Shown here: piece after piece, positions 35,450 to 46,448 of the stretch
How positions within the stretch are numbered: the first letter of the stretch is position 1
How the letters are laid out: the number at the start of each line of letters is the position of its first letter
Source: Arthrobacter sp. AFG7.2
GTDB lineage: Bacteria; Actinomycetota; Actinomycetes; Actinomycetales; Micrococcaceae
Direction of reading: 5' to 3'
Length of the DNA: 64,000 bases
Assembly (NCBI RefSeq): GCF_002892835.1
Contig: NZ_PJMB01000008.1
Coordinates: forward strand, 62,001 to 126,000
Notes under the pieces: generated by a model
Databases searched by the model: none
Told to the model about the DNA's origin: nothing
What the model saw: the letters and a program-made list of their open reading frames with translations, nothing else
Program-made: the position numbers and the translations under genes

Positions 35450-36487
35450 TCAGCTCTTGCGGGCGTAGCCTTCCCACTTGCTGGCCTGGTGCTCGCCGTC
35501 CACGAAACGGATGGTGCCGGACTTGGAACGCATCACGATGGACTGGGTGAGGACCTTGTCCTTGGAGTACCGCACGCCCTTAAGCAGGTCACCGTCGGTG
35601 ATGCCGGTGGCGGCGAAGTAGCAGTTGTCGCTCGAGACGAGGTCGTTGGTGGAGAGGACACGCTCCAGGTCGTGGCCGGCGTCGATGGCCTTCTGCTTCT
35701 CCTCGTCGCTGGTGGGCCAGAGACGCCCCTGGATCACACCGCCGAGGGATTTGATGGCGCAGGCCGCCACGATGCCTTCGGGTGTGCCGCCGATGCCCAT
35801 CAGCGCGTCGACGCCGGTGCCGGAGCGGGCAGCGGCGATTGCACCGGCGACGTCGCCGTCCATGATGAATTTGGTGCGTGCGCCTGCCTCGCGGATTTCC
35901 TCCACCAGGGGCTTGTGGCGGTCGCGGTCCAGGATCATCACGTTGAGCTGGTTGACCTTGACGCCCTTGGCCTTGGCGATGAGGTGCAGGTTCTGCTTAA
36001 CCGGGAGGCGGAGGTCAACCATGTCCGCGGCTTCGGGGCCGGTGACCAGCTTCTCCATGTAGAACACGGCGGAGGGGTCGAACATGGAACCGCGTTCGGC
36101 CACTGCCAGGACGGCGAGCGCGTTGTTGATGCCCAGTGCCGTCAGCCGGGTGCCGTCGATGGGGTCAACGGCCACATCGCATTCGGGGCCGGTACCGTCG
36201 CCGACGCGTTCGCCGTTGAACAGCATGGGGGCTTCGTCTTTTTCACCCTCGCCGATGACCACGACGCCGTTGAAGTGGACGGTCTGCAGGAAGGAGCGCA
36301 TGGCGTCGACAGCGGCGCCGTCTGCCGTGTTCTTGTCGCCGAAGCCAACCCAGTGTCCGCCGGCGATGGCTGCCGCCTCGGTCACGCGGACAAGCTCGAG
36401 GGCGAGGTTGCGGTCCGGCTCATCGTTGCCAACCGCGAGGGACGGGGAGATCGTGGAGTACTTCTGGGTCATGGACGCTGGTGACAC
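35450..36487 (-). CDS. glpX: Class II fructose-1,6-bisphosphatase
   Basis: Gluconeogenic phosphatase converting fructose-1,6-bisphosphate to fructose-6-phosphate, the only type in many actinobacteria. The 345-residue GlpX protein has GEGEKDEAPMLFNGE and VAVDPIDGTRLTALG with the metal-binding acidic residues, DRDRHKP and the GIGGTPEGIVAACAIK loop. The GTG at 36487 has GAAGAGG five bases upstream; an internal ATG at 36472 is the alternative. It is divergent from DUF4245 and near fumC, the same set as M. tuberculosis Rv1098c-Rv1100 (from memory). Confidence 0.95.
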   Translation of the reverse strand: MSPASMTQKYSTISPSLAVGNDEPDRNLALELVRVTEAAAIAGGHWVGFGDKNTADGAAVDAMRSFLQTVHFNGVVVIGEGEKDEAPMLFNGERVGDGTGPECDVAVDPIDGTRLTALGINNALAVLAVAERGSMFDPSAVFYMEKLVTGPEAADMVDLRLPVKQNLHLIAKAKGVKVNQLNVMILDRDRHKPLVEEIREAGARTKFIMDGDVAGAIAAARSGTGVDALMGIGGTPEGIVAACAIKSLGGVIQGRLWPTSDEEKQKAIDAGHDLERVLSTNDLVSSDNCYFAATGITDGDLLKGVRYSKDKVLTQSIVMRSKSGTIRFVDGEHQASKWEGYARKS

Positions 36488-36695
36488 GTGAACCTCTTCT
36501 TCGAGTGGCGATCATTGAACCCGCCCGCCGGAACAGCTGAGCGGTGATTCCTCTGGTATTGATCATAGTCGCGGCGCCACTCCGGGGGCGGCGGATGACG
36601 CCATACCGCAATGTGCCGGGAGTCCGTGCCCTTCAGCAGTGGGCTTTAAATGGAACTTGCCTGCCGGCATGGGCGACTATAGAGGTGTGAATGAC

Positions 36696-37376
36696 ATGCA
36701 GGAAAAGACCAGCCCCAGCCCAGAGCCGTCCGAATCCGGAGGGAGCAGCGGATCGGGCCCTGCGGCAGGAGACGCGCCGGTAAAGCCTGTCATTCCGGCC
36801 GCTGCAGCGAAGCGCGCTAACGCCTCAGTCATCGGGATGATCATCGCCCTGGTGGTGAGCATCGCCGCCTTCCTGCCCATTATCCTCATGAATCCGCTGC
36901 CCAAGAGTGACGGCTACCGTCCGAACATCGACGTCGAAGCCGTTTCCCGGAACGCCACGGATGTGGCGGGATTCACACCGGTGGCGCCGGATACCGGCGG
37001 TGCATTCCGCCCCAACTACGCCAGGTGGGAATCCGGCTCCGGCAGCGGTGTGCCCACATGGGAAGTGGGCTACCTGACGCCCAGGGAGTCCTTCATAGGC
37101 CTGGTCCAGACCCGGGAAGCCAATCCCACGTGGCTTCTCCAGCAGACCAGGAATGCCCCCGTCACCGGTTCCCGCAACGCCGGCGGCCAGGAGTGGGAGC
37201 TGCGGGACACCGGCAAGGGCGAAAAGTCCATGGTCCTGGCCTACCGCGGGACCACCGTCATTTTGTCCGGTGAAGCCCAACTGGAGGAATTCTCGGCCCT
37301 TGCTGACGCCGTCGTTAAATCACTGGAAAGCAACCCGGCTGTCACAGTTTCACCCTCTCCCGCTGCCGCCCCGTAA
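36696..37376 (+). CDS. DUF4245 family membrane-anchored protein
   Basis: Actinobacterial protein of unknown function, 226 residues. A Ser/Pro/Gly-rich cytoplasmic N-terminus of about 45 residues precedes one helix (SVIGMIIALVVSIAAFLPIIL), then an extracytoplasmic domain with YLTPRESFIGLVQT and GQEWELRDTGKGEKSMVLAY. This part resembles a lipoprotein-like beta domain; no catalytic residue stands out. I take ATG 36696, preceded by GAGGTG; a GTG nine bases earlier is possible. Its TAA stop doubles as the start of the carbonic anhydrase promoter element. Confidence 0.83.
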   Translation: MQEKTSPSPEPSESGGSSGSGPAAGDAPVKPVIPAAAAKRANASVIGMIIALVVSIAAFLPIILMNPLPKSDGYRPNIDVEAVSRNATDVAGFTPVAPDTGGAFRPNYARWESGSGSGVPTWEVGYLTPRESFIGLVQTREANPTWLLQQTRNAPVTGSRNAGGQEWELRDTGKGEKSMVLAYRGTTVILSGEAQLEEFSALADAVVKSLESNPAVTVSPSPAAAP

Positions 37377-37379
37377 GGT
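37374..37379 (+). promoter_or_regulatory. Leaderless -10 element of the carbonic anhydrase gene
   Basis: TAAGGT, whose TAA is the DUF4245 stop codon, stands six bases before the GTG at 37386. Confidence 0.45.
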
Positions 37380-37385
37380 AGGCGC

Positions 37386-38000
37386 GTGACTACCTACCTG
37401 ACTCCCGCACTCGCCTGGCGCCGGCTCCGCGAGGGCAACGAACGTTTTGTCAACGGTGAGACCTCGCACCCCAACCAGGATGCGTCCCGGCGGTCCTCCC
37501 TGGTGGAAAACCAGCATCCTTTCGCGGTCATCTTCGGCTGCTCGGACTCCCGGCTCGCAGCAGAGATAATTTTCGACGTCGGGCTGGGTGACGTCTTTGT
37601 TGTCAGGACGGCAGGGCAGGTTATCGACGACGCCGTCCTGGGCTCGCTCGAATACAGTATCGGGGTGCTGGGTGTGCCCCTGATCGTGATCCTTGGCCAT
37701 GACAGCTGCGGTGCCGTGAGTGCCACAAAGTCTGCCGTCGAAACCGGGCAAATGCCGGCAGGTTTCATCAGGGACCTTGTGGAGAGAATCACGCCCTCCG
37801 TCCTGACATCCCTGCGTAATGACCAGACCGACGTCAATGACATGGTGGTGGAACACGTCAAACAGACGTCCGAACGGCTCGTGGACAGCTCCCGTGTGAT
37901 TTCAGACGCAATCGGCTCAGGAAAGGCTGCCGTGATCGGCCTTTCCTACAGCCTCGCCGAGGGCCGCGCCAACCTCGTTTCCGGAATCGGCAAGCTCTAG
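37386..38000 (+). CDS. Beta-class carbonic anhydrase
   Basis: Interconverts CO2 and bicarbonate, supplying bicarbonate for carboxylations such as PurK and fatty acid synthesis. The 204-residue protein has the zinc and catalytic dyad motif FGCSDSR (Cys, Asp, Arg) and GHDSCGAV (His and Cys), plus VVRTAGQVIDD. It keeps all four zinc-site residues and a normal length. It starts at GTG and ends 88 bases before fumC, which has its own promoter. Confidence 0.95.
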   Translation: MTTYLTPALAWRRLREGNERFVNGETSHPNQDASRRSSLVENQHPFAVIFGCSDSRLAAEIIFDVGLGDVFVVRTAGQVIDDAVLGSLEYSIGVLGVPLIVILGHDSCGAVSATKSAVETGQMPAGFIRDLVERITPSVLTSLRNDQTDVNDMVVEHVKQTSERLVDSSRVISDAIGSGKAAVIGLSYSLAEGRANLVSGIGKL

Positions 38001-38076
38001 GAGCTCCCCCGCAACAACCCCGGCCGGCAGCGTGTAGCAAGGAGTTCACGGTTTTCGATGCGGCGCCTGTGCGTCC

Positions 38077-38082
38077 TAAGCT
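38077..38082 (+). promoter_or_regulatory. Leaderless -10 element of fumC
   Basis: TAAGCT is followed after six bases by the fumC ATG. Confidence 0.5.
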
Positions 38083-38088
38083 AGCCCC

Positions 38089-39510
38089 ATGACTTCCACT
38101 GAAGAGTTCCGCATTGAACATGACACGATGGGCGAAGTCCGCGTCCCCGTGAACGCACTGTACCGCGCGCAGACGCAGCGGGCAGTGGAGAACTTCCCGA
38201 TTTCCGGCAAGACCCTGGAACGTGCGCACATCGAAGCACTGGCCCGGGTCAAGAAGGCTGCCGCCCAGGCCAACGCTGAACTGGGTGTGCTCGACGGCGA
38301 GCTGGCCAAAGCAATCGCAGAAGCCGCGGATGAGGTTGCCACCGGTAAGTACGACGGCGACTTCCCCATCGACGTTTTCCAGACCGGCTCCGGCACGTCC
38401 TCGAACATGAACACCAACGAGGTCATCGCCGAGCTCGCCACCCGCTCCCTCAAGGCAGCCGGCAGCGACAAGGTGGTCCACCCGAACGACCATGTCAACG
38501 CCTCGCAGTCCTCCAACGACGTCTTCCCCACGTCCGTGCACGTCGCAGCGACGTCCGCCCTGATCAACGACCTCATTCCTGTCCTCGGATACCTGGCCGA
38601 GTCCCTGGAGCGCAAGGAGGTGGAGTTCAAGGACGTCGTCAAGTCCGGCCGCACCCACCTCATGGATGCCACGCCCGTGACGCTGGGCCAGGAATTCGGC
38701 GGCTACGCAGCCCAGGTCAGGTTTGGCATTGAGCGCATCAACGCCTCCCTCCCCCGCGTCGCCGAGGTTCCCCTGGGCGGGACCGCCGTTGGAACCGGCA
38801 TCAACACCCCGGCAGGATTCCCGGAGCGGGTTATCGAACTGCTGGCCACGGACACCGGGCTGCCCCTGACGGAGGCCCGCAACCACTTTGAGGCGCAGGC
38901 CAACCGCGACGGCCTCATCGAGGCGTCCAGCCAGCTGCGCAACATCGCCATCTCGTTCATGAAGATCAACAACGACCTCCGCTGGATGGGCTCGGGCCCC
39001 AACACCGGCCTCGGCGAGATCGCCATTCCGGACCTGCAGCCGGGTTCCTCGATCATGCCCGGCAAGGTCAACCCGGTCATCTGCGAGGCGTCCATCATGG
39101 TGGCCGCACAGGTCATCGGCAACGACACAGCCATCGCCTGGTCCGGAACCAACGGCGCCTTCGAGCTGAACGTCGGCATCCCCGTGATGGCCGCCAACCT
39201 GCTCGAATCCATCCGCCTGCTGGCCAACACCAGTCGGGTCATGGCTGACAAGATGATCGACGGCATCACCGCCAACGTGGAGCGTGCCCGCTTCCTGGCC
39301 GAAGCATCGCCGTCCATCGTCACCCCGCTGAATAAGCACATCGGCTACGAGAACGCGGCCAAGATCGCCAAGAAGGCAGTTGCCGAGGGCCTGACCATCC
39401 GCGAGACGGTAGTAGCCATGGGCTTCCTGGAACGCGGCGAGCTCACGGAGGAGCAGCTGGACACGGCCCTGGACGTGATGTCCATGACACGTCCTCCGCA
39501 CAAGGCGTAA
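38089..39510 (+). CDS. fumC: Class II fumarate hydratase
   Basis: Iron-free fumarase of the TCA cycle, hydrating fumarate to malate. The 473-residue protein has the family signature [13 protein letters not shown] with the catalytic Ser loop, the substrate segments [14 protein letters not shown] and [14 protein letters not shown], and [17 protein letters not shown]. Length and order are those of FumC, and the SSNMN/QSSND pair separates it from aspartase. Strong palindromic terminator after it. Confidence 0.96.
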   Translation: MTSTEEFRIEHDTMGEVRVPVNALYRAQTQRAVENFPISGKTLERAHIEALARVKKAAAQANAELGVLDGELAKAIAEAADEVATGKYDGDFPIDVFQTGSGTSSNMNTNEVIAELATRSLKAAGSDKVVHPNDHVNASQSSNDVFPTSVHVAATSALINDLIPVLGYLAESLERKEVEFKDVVKSGRTHLMDATPVTLGQEFGGYAAQVRFGIERINASLPRVAEVPLGGTAVGTGINTPAGFPERVIELLATDTGLPLTEARNHFEAQANRDGLIEASSQLRNIAISFMKINNDLRWMGSGPNTGLGEIAIPDLQPGSSIMPGKVNPVICEASIMVAAQVIGNDTAIAWSGTNGAFELNVGIPVMAANLLESIRLLANTSRVMADKMIDGITANVERARFLAEASPSIVTPLNKHIGYENAAKIAKKAVAEGLTIRETVVAMGFLERGELTEEQLDTALDVMSMTRPPHKA

Positions 39511-39526
39511 GTCGCCACAGCTTTTC

Positions 39527-39573
39527 CGACGGCGGCCGCCCACCTTCCCTGCGAAGGTGGGCGGCCGCCGTCG
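39527..39573 (+). terminator. Terminator of fumC
   Basis: A perfect 21-bp stem (39527-39547 and 39553-39573) with a CCTGC loop lies 16 bases past the fumC stop. The T-tract is weak. Confidence 0.75.
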
Positions 39574-39596
39574 TTCCGCACCCCACCCTCCTGAAG

Positions 39597-39633
39597 TTGC
39601 ACTATAGCCGCCCTGAGTGCAAAACTTTACTCT

Positions 39634-39649
<16 letters not shown>
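39597..39649 (+). promoter_or_regulatory. Probable autoregulatory operator of the TetR/MFS operon
   Basis: TTGCACT (39597-39603) and AGTGCAA (39616-39622) form an inverted repeat across 12 bases, overlapping and following a TATAGC -10 candidate (39603-39608). A third AGTGCAA (39643-39649) lies just inside the tetR reading frame. Confidence 0.6.
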
Positions 39650-41984
<2,335 letters not shown>

Positions 41985-42036
41985 CCGCCGTCGTGCCCCC
42001 CCCCGGCCCGCATACCGCAGGCCGGGGTCAAAGCCG

Positions 42037-42075
42037 GCAGGAGCGCCGCATTCTTGGGTGTTGCGGCGCTCCTGC
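42037..42075 (+). terminator. Terminator of the MFS gene
   Basis: GCAGGAGCGCCGCA (42037-42050) pairs with 42062-42075 and is followed by TGTGTTTCTTTCTT, a good intrinsic terminator. Confidence 0.85.
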
Positions 42076-42106
42076 TGTGTTTCTTTCTTCAATCCGGCAG
42101 CGACCG

Positions 42107-42577
42107 TCAGGGCTCGAAATGGGCGGCTTCGGCGGGAGCCAGTGCCCGATGGATGCTTGTGAGGTGCCCGGCCATAAGTTCGGGCAGCTCTTCGAGGCCG
42201 AACCAGCCAACGGCCAAGGACTCGTCGTCGTTCACCCTGGCAGTCCCCGAGACGTAGCGGCAGAGGAACACGACGTCCAGGAACTCGCAGACGTCGCCGT
42301 TGGGATAGGTGAACGGACCCACAGCCCCAACAGACACCACCCGCTCAGGTTCAGCCACTACTGCCGTTTCCTCAAAAATCTCCCGCACCAGCCCACGCGC
42401 GGGCTGCTCTCCCGGCTCGAGCATTCCGCTGACCAGAGCCCATTGTTTGTTGTCGGCCCGCTGGGCGAGCAGGACCCGCCCTGCGGCGTCGACCACCACG
42501 CCGCGCACCCCTGGAACCCAGAGGGGGTCGTTGCCGATTTTCTTGCGGAGCTTCAGGACGTAGTCAGGCGCAGGCAT
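42107..42577 (-). CDS. Nudix hydrolase
   Basis: Small pyrophosphohydrolase of 156 residues acting on a nucleoside-diphosphate-linked compound. The Nudix box reads GMLEPGEQPARGLVREIFEE followed by TAV: all metal-binding Glu are present, but the usual Gly near the end is Ala. The N-terminal WVPGVRGVVVDAAGRVLLAQRAD is typical of the ADP-ribose/NTP branch; the substrate is not predictable. The ATG follows TAGGCT by six bases. Confidence 0.9.
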   Translation of the reverse strand: MPAPDYVLKLRKKIGNDPLWVPGVRGVVVDAAGRVLLAQRADNKQWALVSGMLEPGEQPARGLVREIFEETAVVAEPERVVSVGAVGPFTYPNGDVCEFLDVVFLCRYVSGTARVNDDESLAVGWFGLEELPELMAGHLTSIHRALAPAEAAHFEP

Positions 42578-42583
42578 TCAGCC

Positions 42584-42589
42584 AGCCTA
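42584..42589 (-). promoter_or_regulatory. Leaderless -10 element of the Nudix gene
   Basis: TAGGCT on the minus strand, six bases before the ATG at 42577. Confidence 0.5.
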
Positions 42590-42686
42590 CCCAAGTGCTG
42601 GTGGGCTGTGCCTGCCTGCCCGGCCGATCCGCTTGCCGCGCCTGCGCGCGCCTGCCTGCGCCGCCCCGGCTGGCCAGCCGCGCCGA

Positions 42687-43229
42687 TCAGGCCGGAAGCA
42701 GCATCGCGGCGGCGGCGCCGGCCAGCATAAATGGCCCGAAAGGGATAGACGATTTCAGGGTTCCCCTGCGCGCAGCCAGGAGGGCGATGGACCACAGGCC
42801 GCCCAGGAGGAAAGCCAGGAAAGTGCCGGCGAAGAGGTGCCCCCAGCTGAGGTAGCCGAGGTACATGCCCAGGACCCCGGCAAGTTTCACATCCCCAAAT
42901 CCCATGCCCGGCGGATACGCGAACCGAAGGAGGAAGTAGAAGACCCACAGGATCGCCCCTCCGGCCACAACCTGGACCACGGGCTGGAATGTGAAGCCGG
43001 CGTACGCAACAGCAACACCCTGGTCCGCACCGGCCATCGCTGCTGCCACGAGGAGCAGGACACCGGCCACAGCGTAGGACGGAAACACGATTCTGTTGGG
43101 CAGGAGGTGGTGCCGGACGTCGATCACGGTAAGCCGAACGGCCATGACAGCGAAGTAGGCGCAGGCAGCAAGTACCAGCCAGAAAGCCGGCGGTTCGTGC
43201 TGCCAGAGTTCGCCCAGTCGTTGGATCAC
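42687..43229 (-). CDS. Small prepilin peptidase (A24 family)
   Basis: Membrane aspartic protease of 180 residues lacking the N-terminal methylase domain, like TadV/CpaA peptidases that trim type IV or Flp prepilins. The two catalytic Asp are visible: VIDVRHHLLPNRIVFP and GMGFGDVKLAG (GxGDxK motif). About six helices fill the rest. The GTG at 43229 is my choice, but GTG 43259 in the same frame is also possible. No pilin or tad genes are in the window, so its substrate is encoded elsewhere. Confidence 0.85.
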   Translation of the reverse strand: MIQRLGELWQHEPPAFWLVLAACAYFAVMAVRLTVIDVRHHLLPNRIVFPSYAVAGVLLLVAAAMAGADQGVAVAYAGFTFQPVVQVVAGGAILWVFYFLLRFAYPPGMGFGDVKLAGVLGMYLGYLSWGHLFAGTFLAFLLGGLWSIALLAARRGTLKSSIPFGPFMLAGAAAAMLLPA

Positions 43230-43277
43230 CCCTCGGATGCTACTGGATTCCGGCTCCACCGCAGTACCGCCCGCGCG

Positions 43278-43283
43278 TAAACT
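43278..43283 (+). promoter_or_regulatory. Leaderless -10 element of the 264-residue unknown gene
   Basis: TAAACT is followed after six bases by ATG 43290, which fixes the start there instead of the GTG two codons earlier. Confidence 0.5.
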
Positions 43284-43289
43284 GTGGAT

Positions 43290-44084
43290 ATGGCGACGTG
43301 GGATGCGCGGCACCGGCCGGATCCGGGCAGTGGTGTTGCCCCCACCGACCTCGCGGCCCTGTTCCGCAACCTGTGCCGGTCCTCCCCCTGGAAGTGGCAG
43401 GCCTTGCGCTTCGAATACTGGGACGAGCCGTTCGAGGAGGCGCCAAGTCCTGCCGCTCCCCTGGTCCGGGCGTGGCTTCGCAGGCCGGGCGCACTGCGGC
43501 TGGAAAGCCCGGAGGGACTGGTCCTCCACAGCACCACCGGCATCAACGATTCCAGGGGCGGCTTGTACACAAGTTCGACGCGGAAGTCCTGGCTCCTGCC
43601 GCCCAACCTGGTAACGCCTGTCTACGACGACCATGGGCTGGTGCGGCGCCGCCCTGAAGCAGCCTACGGCGAGCCGGGGTTCGGCAACGGGCGTTTCTCT
43701 GCAGCGCTGGATCCGGTGGAATTGGCAGGCAATGCCCCCGCGCCTTTGGAGTTCCCTGGCAGCAACCCCGTGGTGGTGCAGGATGTCCGCCAGGTTGAGC
43801 ATGAGGGCCGGCCCGCACTTGAAGCCGTGGTGACCCCTACCCCCGCCTACCATCCCCTGGATCCTGCTGCTCCCCTGTGCGTGCCCGGCCGGTCCCGGAT
43901 CCGCGTGGACCTGGGAACAGGTGTATGCGTGTCCAGCTGCTCGCGCGAGCCTGAATCGGACCGGTACGGCCATTGGCTGCGAATCATCGCCGTGGATGAG
44001 TACATGCTGGACGACCTGTTCCTGGCCGAATCCATGAACCTCACCGACGTCCGCCGCCACATCAGCTGGGATGTTCCGGCCTGA
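43290..44084 (+). CDS. Conserved-looking protein of unknown function
   Basis: Soluble protein of 264 residues that I do not recognise. It begins MATWDARHRPDPG, has the aromatic-rich CRSSPWKWQALRFEYWDEPFEE near residue 35, then VRAWLRRPGALRLESPEGLV, and in the C-terminal half RIRVDLGTGVCVSSCSREPE. The pattern of short beta strands with Val/Leu alternation suggests a beta-rich fold, possibly like outer-membrane-lipoprotein-carrier or sigma-factor-regulatory types, but this is a guess. No signal peptide or helix for the membrane. Codon use matches its neighbours. Divergent from the prepilin peptidase gene. Confidence 0.75.
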   Translation: MATWDARHRPDPGSGVAPTDLAALFRNLCRSSPWKWQALRFEYWDEPFEEAPSPAAPLVRAWLRRPGALRLESPEGLVLHSTTGINDSRGGLYTSSTRKSWLLPPNLVTPVYDDHGLVRRRPEAAYGEPGFGNGRFSAALDPVELAGNAPAPLEFPGSNPVVVQDVRQVEHEGRPALEAVVTPTPAYHPLDPAAPLCVPGRSRIRVDLGTGVCVSSCSREPESDRYGHWLRIIAVDEYMLDDLFLAESMNLTDVRRHISWDVPA

Positions 44085-44114
44085 TGTGACAACCAGGAGC
44101 CCGGGTCCATCGGC

Positions 44115-44120
44115 TAGGCT
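44115..44120 (+). promoter_or_regulatory. Leaderless -10 element of the GNAT gene
   Basis: TAGGCT stands six bases before the ATG at 44127. Confidence 0.55.
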
Positions 44121-44126
44121 TCGCGG

Positions 44127-44777
44127 ATGACATCACTGAACACCGTCTGGCCGCTCTTCGGCCTCACGCTGGCCACGCCCCGGCTGGAGCTCCGCCCCGT
44201 GCTGGACCAGGAAATCCCAGCGGCAGCAGCTGCAGCCCGCACTGGCATCCACGAGCCCGGAAGGAATCCGTTCAGCACGCCCTGGACTGAACTTCCGGCC
44301 GAAGACCTCGGCCCCAACATGGCCCGCTGGCACTGGCGTTGCCGGGCTGAGTGTACGCCCGAGTCGTGGACGCTTCTGCTGGGCATCTGGCACGACGGTG
44401 AATTCGTTGGCTGCCAGGATGTGGGCGCCAAAGATTTTGCAGCGCTCAAAACCGTCACCACAGGGTCCTGGCTCAAGCAGTCCGTGCAGGGCCGCGGCCT
44501 CGGCAAGGAGATGCGTGCCGCCGTCGCCCTTTACGCATTCGACTGGCTCGGTGCAGAAGTCGCCGAATCCGAAGCGGCAGAATGGAACGACGCCTCCCTG
44601 GGCGTCTCCCGTTCACTGGGTTATGAACTGAACGGCATCACCCGCAAGGCATGGGGCACCAAGGTCGAAGCGGTCCAGCACGTCCGCCTCACCCCGCAAA
44701 CCTTCAAACGTCCCGACTGGACCCTCCAGGTTGAGGGCCACGACGCAGCGGCAAAGTTCCTGGATATCAGCAACTGA
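44127..44777 (+). CDS. GNAT family N-acetyltransferase, RimJ/RimL-like
   Basis: Acetyl-CoA-dependent transferase of 216 residues. The start LATPRLELRPVLDQE is typical of the RimJ/RimL branch, which acetylates protein N-termini or small amines. The acetyl-CoA loop is VQGRGLGKEMRAAVALYAF (Q-x-x-G-x-G). The final AEWNDASLGVSRSLGYELNG matches the family's Asn-containing motif. Convergent with phoH, 14 bases apart, without a clear terminator. Confidence 0.9.
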   Translation: MTSLNTVWPLFGLTLATPRLELRPVLDQEIPAAAAAARTGIHEPGRNPFSTPWTELPAEDLGPNMARWHWRCRAECTPESWTLLLGIWHDGEFVGCQDVGAKDFAALKTVTTGSWLKQSVQGRGLGKEMRAAVALYAFDWLGAEVAESEAAEWNDASLGVSRSLGYELNGITRKAWGTKVEAVQHVRLTPQTFKRPDWTLQVEGHDAAAKFLDISN

Positions 44778-44791
44778 CGGGACGCCCCCGC

Positions 44792-46210
44792 TTAGCCCTC
44801 TAGAAGTTCCGTCACCAGGGCTGCGATGGGCGAACGTTCGGAGCGGGTCAGGGTGATGTGGCCGAAGAGCGGGTGTCCTTTCAGGGTTTCGACGACGGCG
44901 GCAATTCCGTCGTGGCGTCCGACGCGGAGGTTGTCGCGCTGGGCGACGTCGTGGGTCAGGACGATTTTCGAGTTCTGGCCAATTCGGCTCATGACGGTCA
45001 GCAGGACGTTCTTTTCGAGTGACTGGGCTTCGTCAACGATCACGAAGGCGTCGTGGAGGGAGCGTCCGCGGATATGGGTGAGGGGCATGACCTCGAGCAT
45101 GCCGCGGTCCATGACCTCCTCCACCACTTCCTGGCTGACCAGGGCGCCGAGGGTGTCGAAGACTGCCTGTGCCCAGGGGTTCATCTTTTCGGACTCGGAA
45201 CCCGGGAGGTAGCCGAGCTCCTGCCCGCCCACGGCGTAGAGGGGCCGGAACACGATGACCTTGCGGTGCTCGCGCCGCTCCAGGACAGCTTCCAGGCCGG
45301 CGCAGAGTGCCAGGGCCGATTTGCCGGTTCCCGCCCGGCCGCCGATGGACACGATGCCGACGGCGGGATCCATCAGCATGTCGATGGCCAGCCGCTGCTC
45401 CGCGGACCGTCCGTGCAAACCGAACACGTCCCGGTCGCCCTTGACGAGCCGGACCTGCTTGTCCGGACCCACCCGGCCGAGGGCTGAACCGCGGTTGGAC
45501 AGCAGGACAAGCCCGGTATTGACCGGCAGCTCAGCGGCAGCAGGAATGAAGACCGGCTCGTGCCCGTAAAGGGTGGAGATCTCCTGCTCACCGGCTTCAA
45601 CTTCCGCCACTCCGGTCCAGCCGGAGTCCTTCACCAGTTCGTTGCGGTACTCGTCGGCGGTGAGGCCCATGGCCGAAGCCTTGACCCGCATGGGCAGGTC
45701 CTTGGAGACCACGGTGACATTCCGGCCCTCGTTGGCCAGGTTCTTTGCGACGGCGAGGATCCGGCTGTCGTTGTCCCCACTGCGGAAACCCAGCGGCAGC
45801 ACCTCGGAGGAGATGTGGTTGAGCTCAACCATCAGGGAGCCGCCGTCGTCGCCGATGGGAATGGGTTCGTTGAGTCCGCCGTGTTTGACCCGGAGGTCGT
45901 CAAGGAGCCGCAGGGCCTTCCGGGCGAAGTAGCCGAGTTCAGGATCGTGCCGTTTGGCTTCCAGTTCCGTAATCACCACTATCGGAACGATGACCTCGTG
46001 TTCCGCAAAGCGCAGGAGGGCACGGGGATCGGACAGCAGGACGGAGGTGTCGATGACGAAGGTGTTGATGGTGGCTTCCCTTCCGGAGACAGCAAAACCG
46101 GCCGCAGCGTCTGCCGCTGAACCGGTTTGTGAGGTGGCTCGCGTGGCGCGAGAGGTAGCTTTCTGTCCCTGGCCAATCAGGACCTCGGGCAGTTGTTCAG
46201 AAGTAGCCAC
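44792..46210 (-). CDS. phoH: PhoH family ATPase with N-terminal PIN domain (PhoH2)
   Basis: PhoH2 proteins join a PIN ribonuclease domain to a PhoH helicase-like ATPase; in mycobacteria the protein unwinds and cleaves RNA. Here the PIN domain covers about residues 45-175 ([29 protein letters not shown], then [15 protein letters not shown] and [11 protein letters not shown] supply the acidic residues). The PhoH part covers about 260-472, with Walker [19 protein letters not shown] and Walker [17 protein letters not shown] start with CTGGAG five bases upstream. A 23-codon ORF with a strong ribosome site lies 32 bases ahead of it. Confidence 0.93.
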   Translation of the reverse strand: MATSEQLPEVLIGQGQKATSRATRATSQTGSAADAAAGFAVSGREATINTFVIDTSVLLSDPRALLRFAEHEVIVPIVVITELEAKRHDPELGYFARKALRLLDDLRVKHGGLNEPIPIGDDGGSLMVELNHISSEVLPLGFRSGDNDSRILAVAKNLANEGRNVTVVSKDLPMRVKASAMGLTADEYRNELVKDSGWTGVAEVEAGEQEISTLYGHEPVFIPAAAELPVNTGLVLLSNRGSALGRVGPDKQVRLVKGDRDVFGLHGRSAEQRLAIDMLMDPAVGIVSIGGRAGTGKSALALCAGLEAVLERREHRKVIVFRPLYAVGGQELGYLPGSESEKMNPWAQAVFDTLGALVSQEVVEEVMDRGMLEVMPLTHIRGRSLHDAFVIVDEAQSLEKNVLLTVMSRIGQNSKIVLTHDVAQRDNLRVGRHDGIAAVVETLKGHPLFGHITLTRSERSPIAALVTELLEG

Positions 46211-46242
46211 ATCGACTCCAGCCCCGGGCGCAACCCGGATTT

Positions 46243-46314
46243 GTTAGTGGTGAGGCGGCTCGGCCACGAGGCCGGGTCCGGCCTCCCATACAACCGGCGC
46301 GATGTTCCGCTCCA
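46243..46314 (-). CDS. Putative 23-residue leader peptide upstream of phoH
   Basis: An ATG ORF of 23 codons ([20 protein letters not shown], then PHH) has GGGGAGG seven bases before its start, a stronger ribosome site than most genes in this window. It ends 32 bases before the phoH GTG. It could be a translated leader or a small partner of PhoH2; the mycobacterial phoH2 gene is known to have a small upstream partner (phoAT), but that one overlaps and is longer. Whether it is conserved I cannot tell. Confidence 0.45.
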
Positions 46315-46448
46315 TGTACTGGCCTCCCCGATCAGCCGGCGGTTTTGCCAGCTAATGGATATAACGTAAATCCACTCCTGGTAATTTCCGCAACCATCAG
46401 ACGGCGATTCCTGTTGCAGTGATGTGAACTTGTGATGAACCGGAGCCG

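Noticed and set aside
37858..39543. 561-codon ORF opposite fumC
   Set aside because: Antisense shadow of fumC caused by high GC at third positions.
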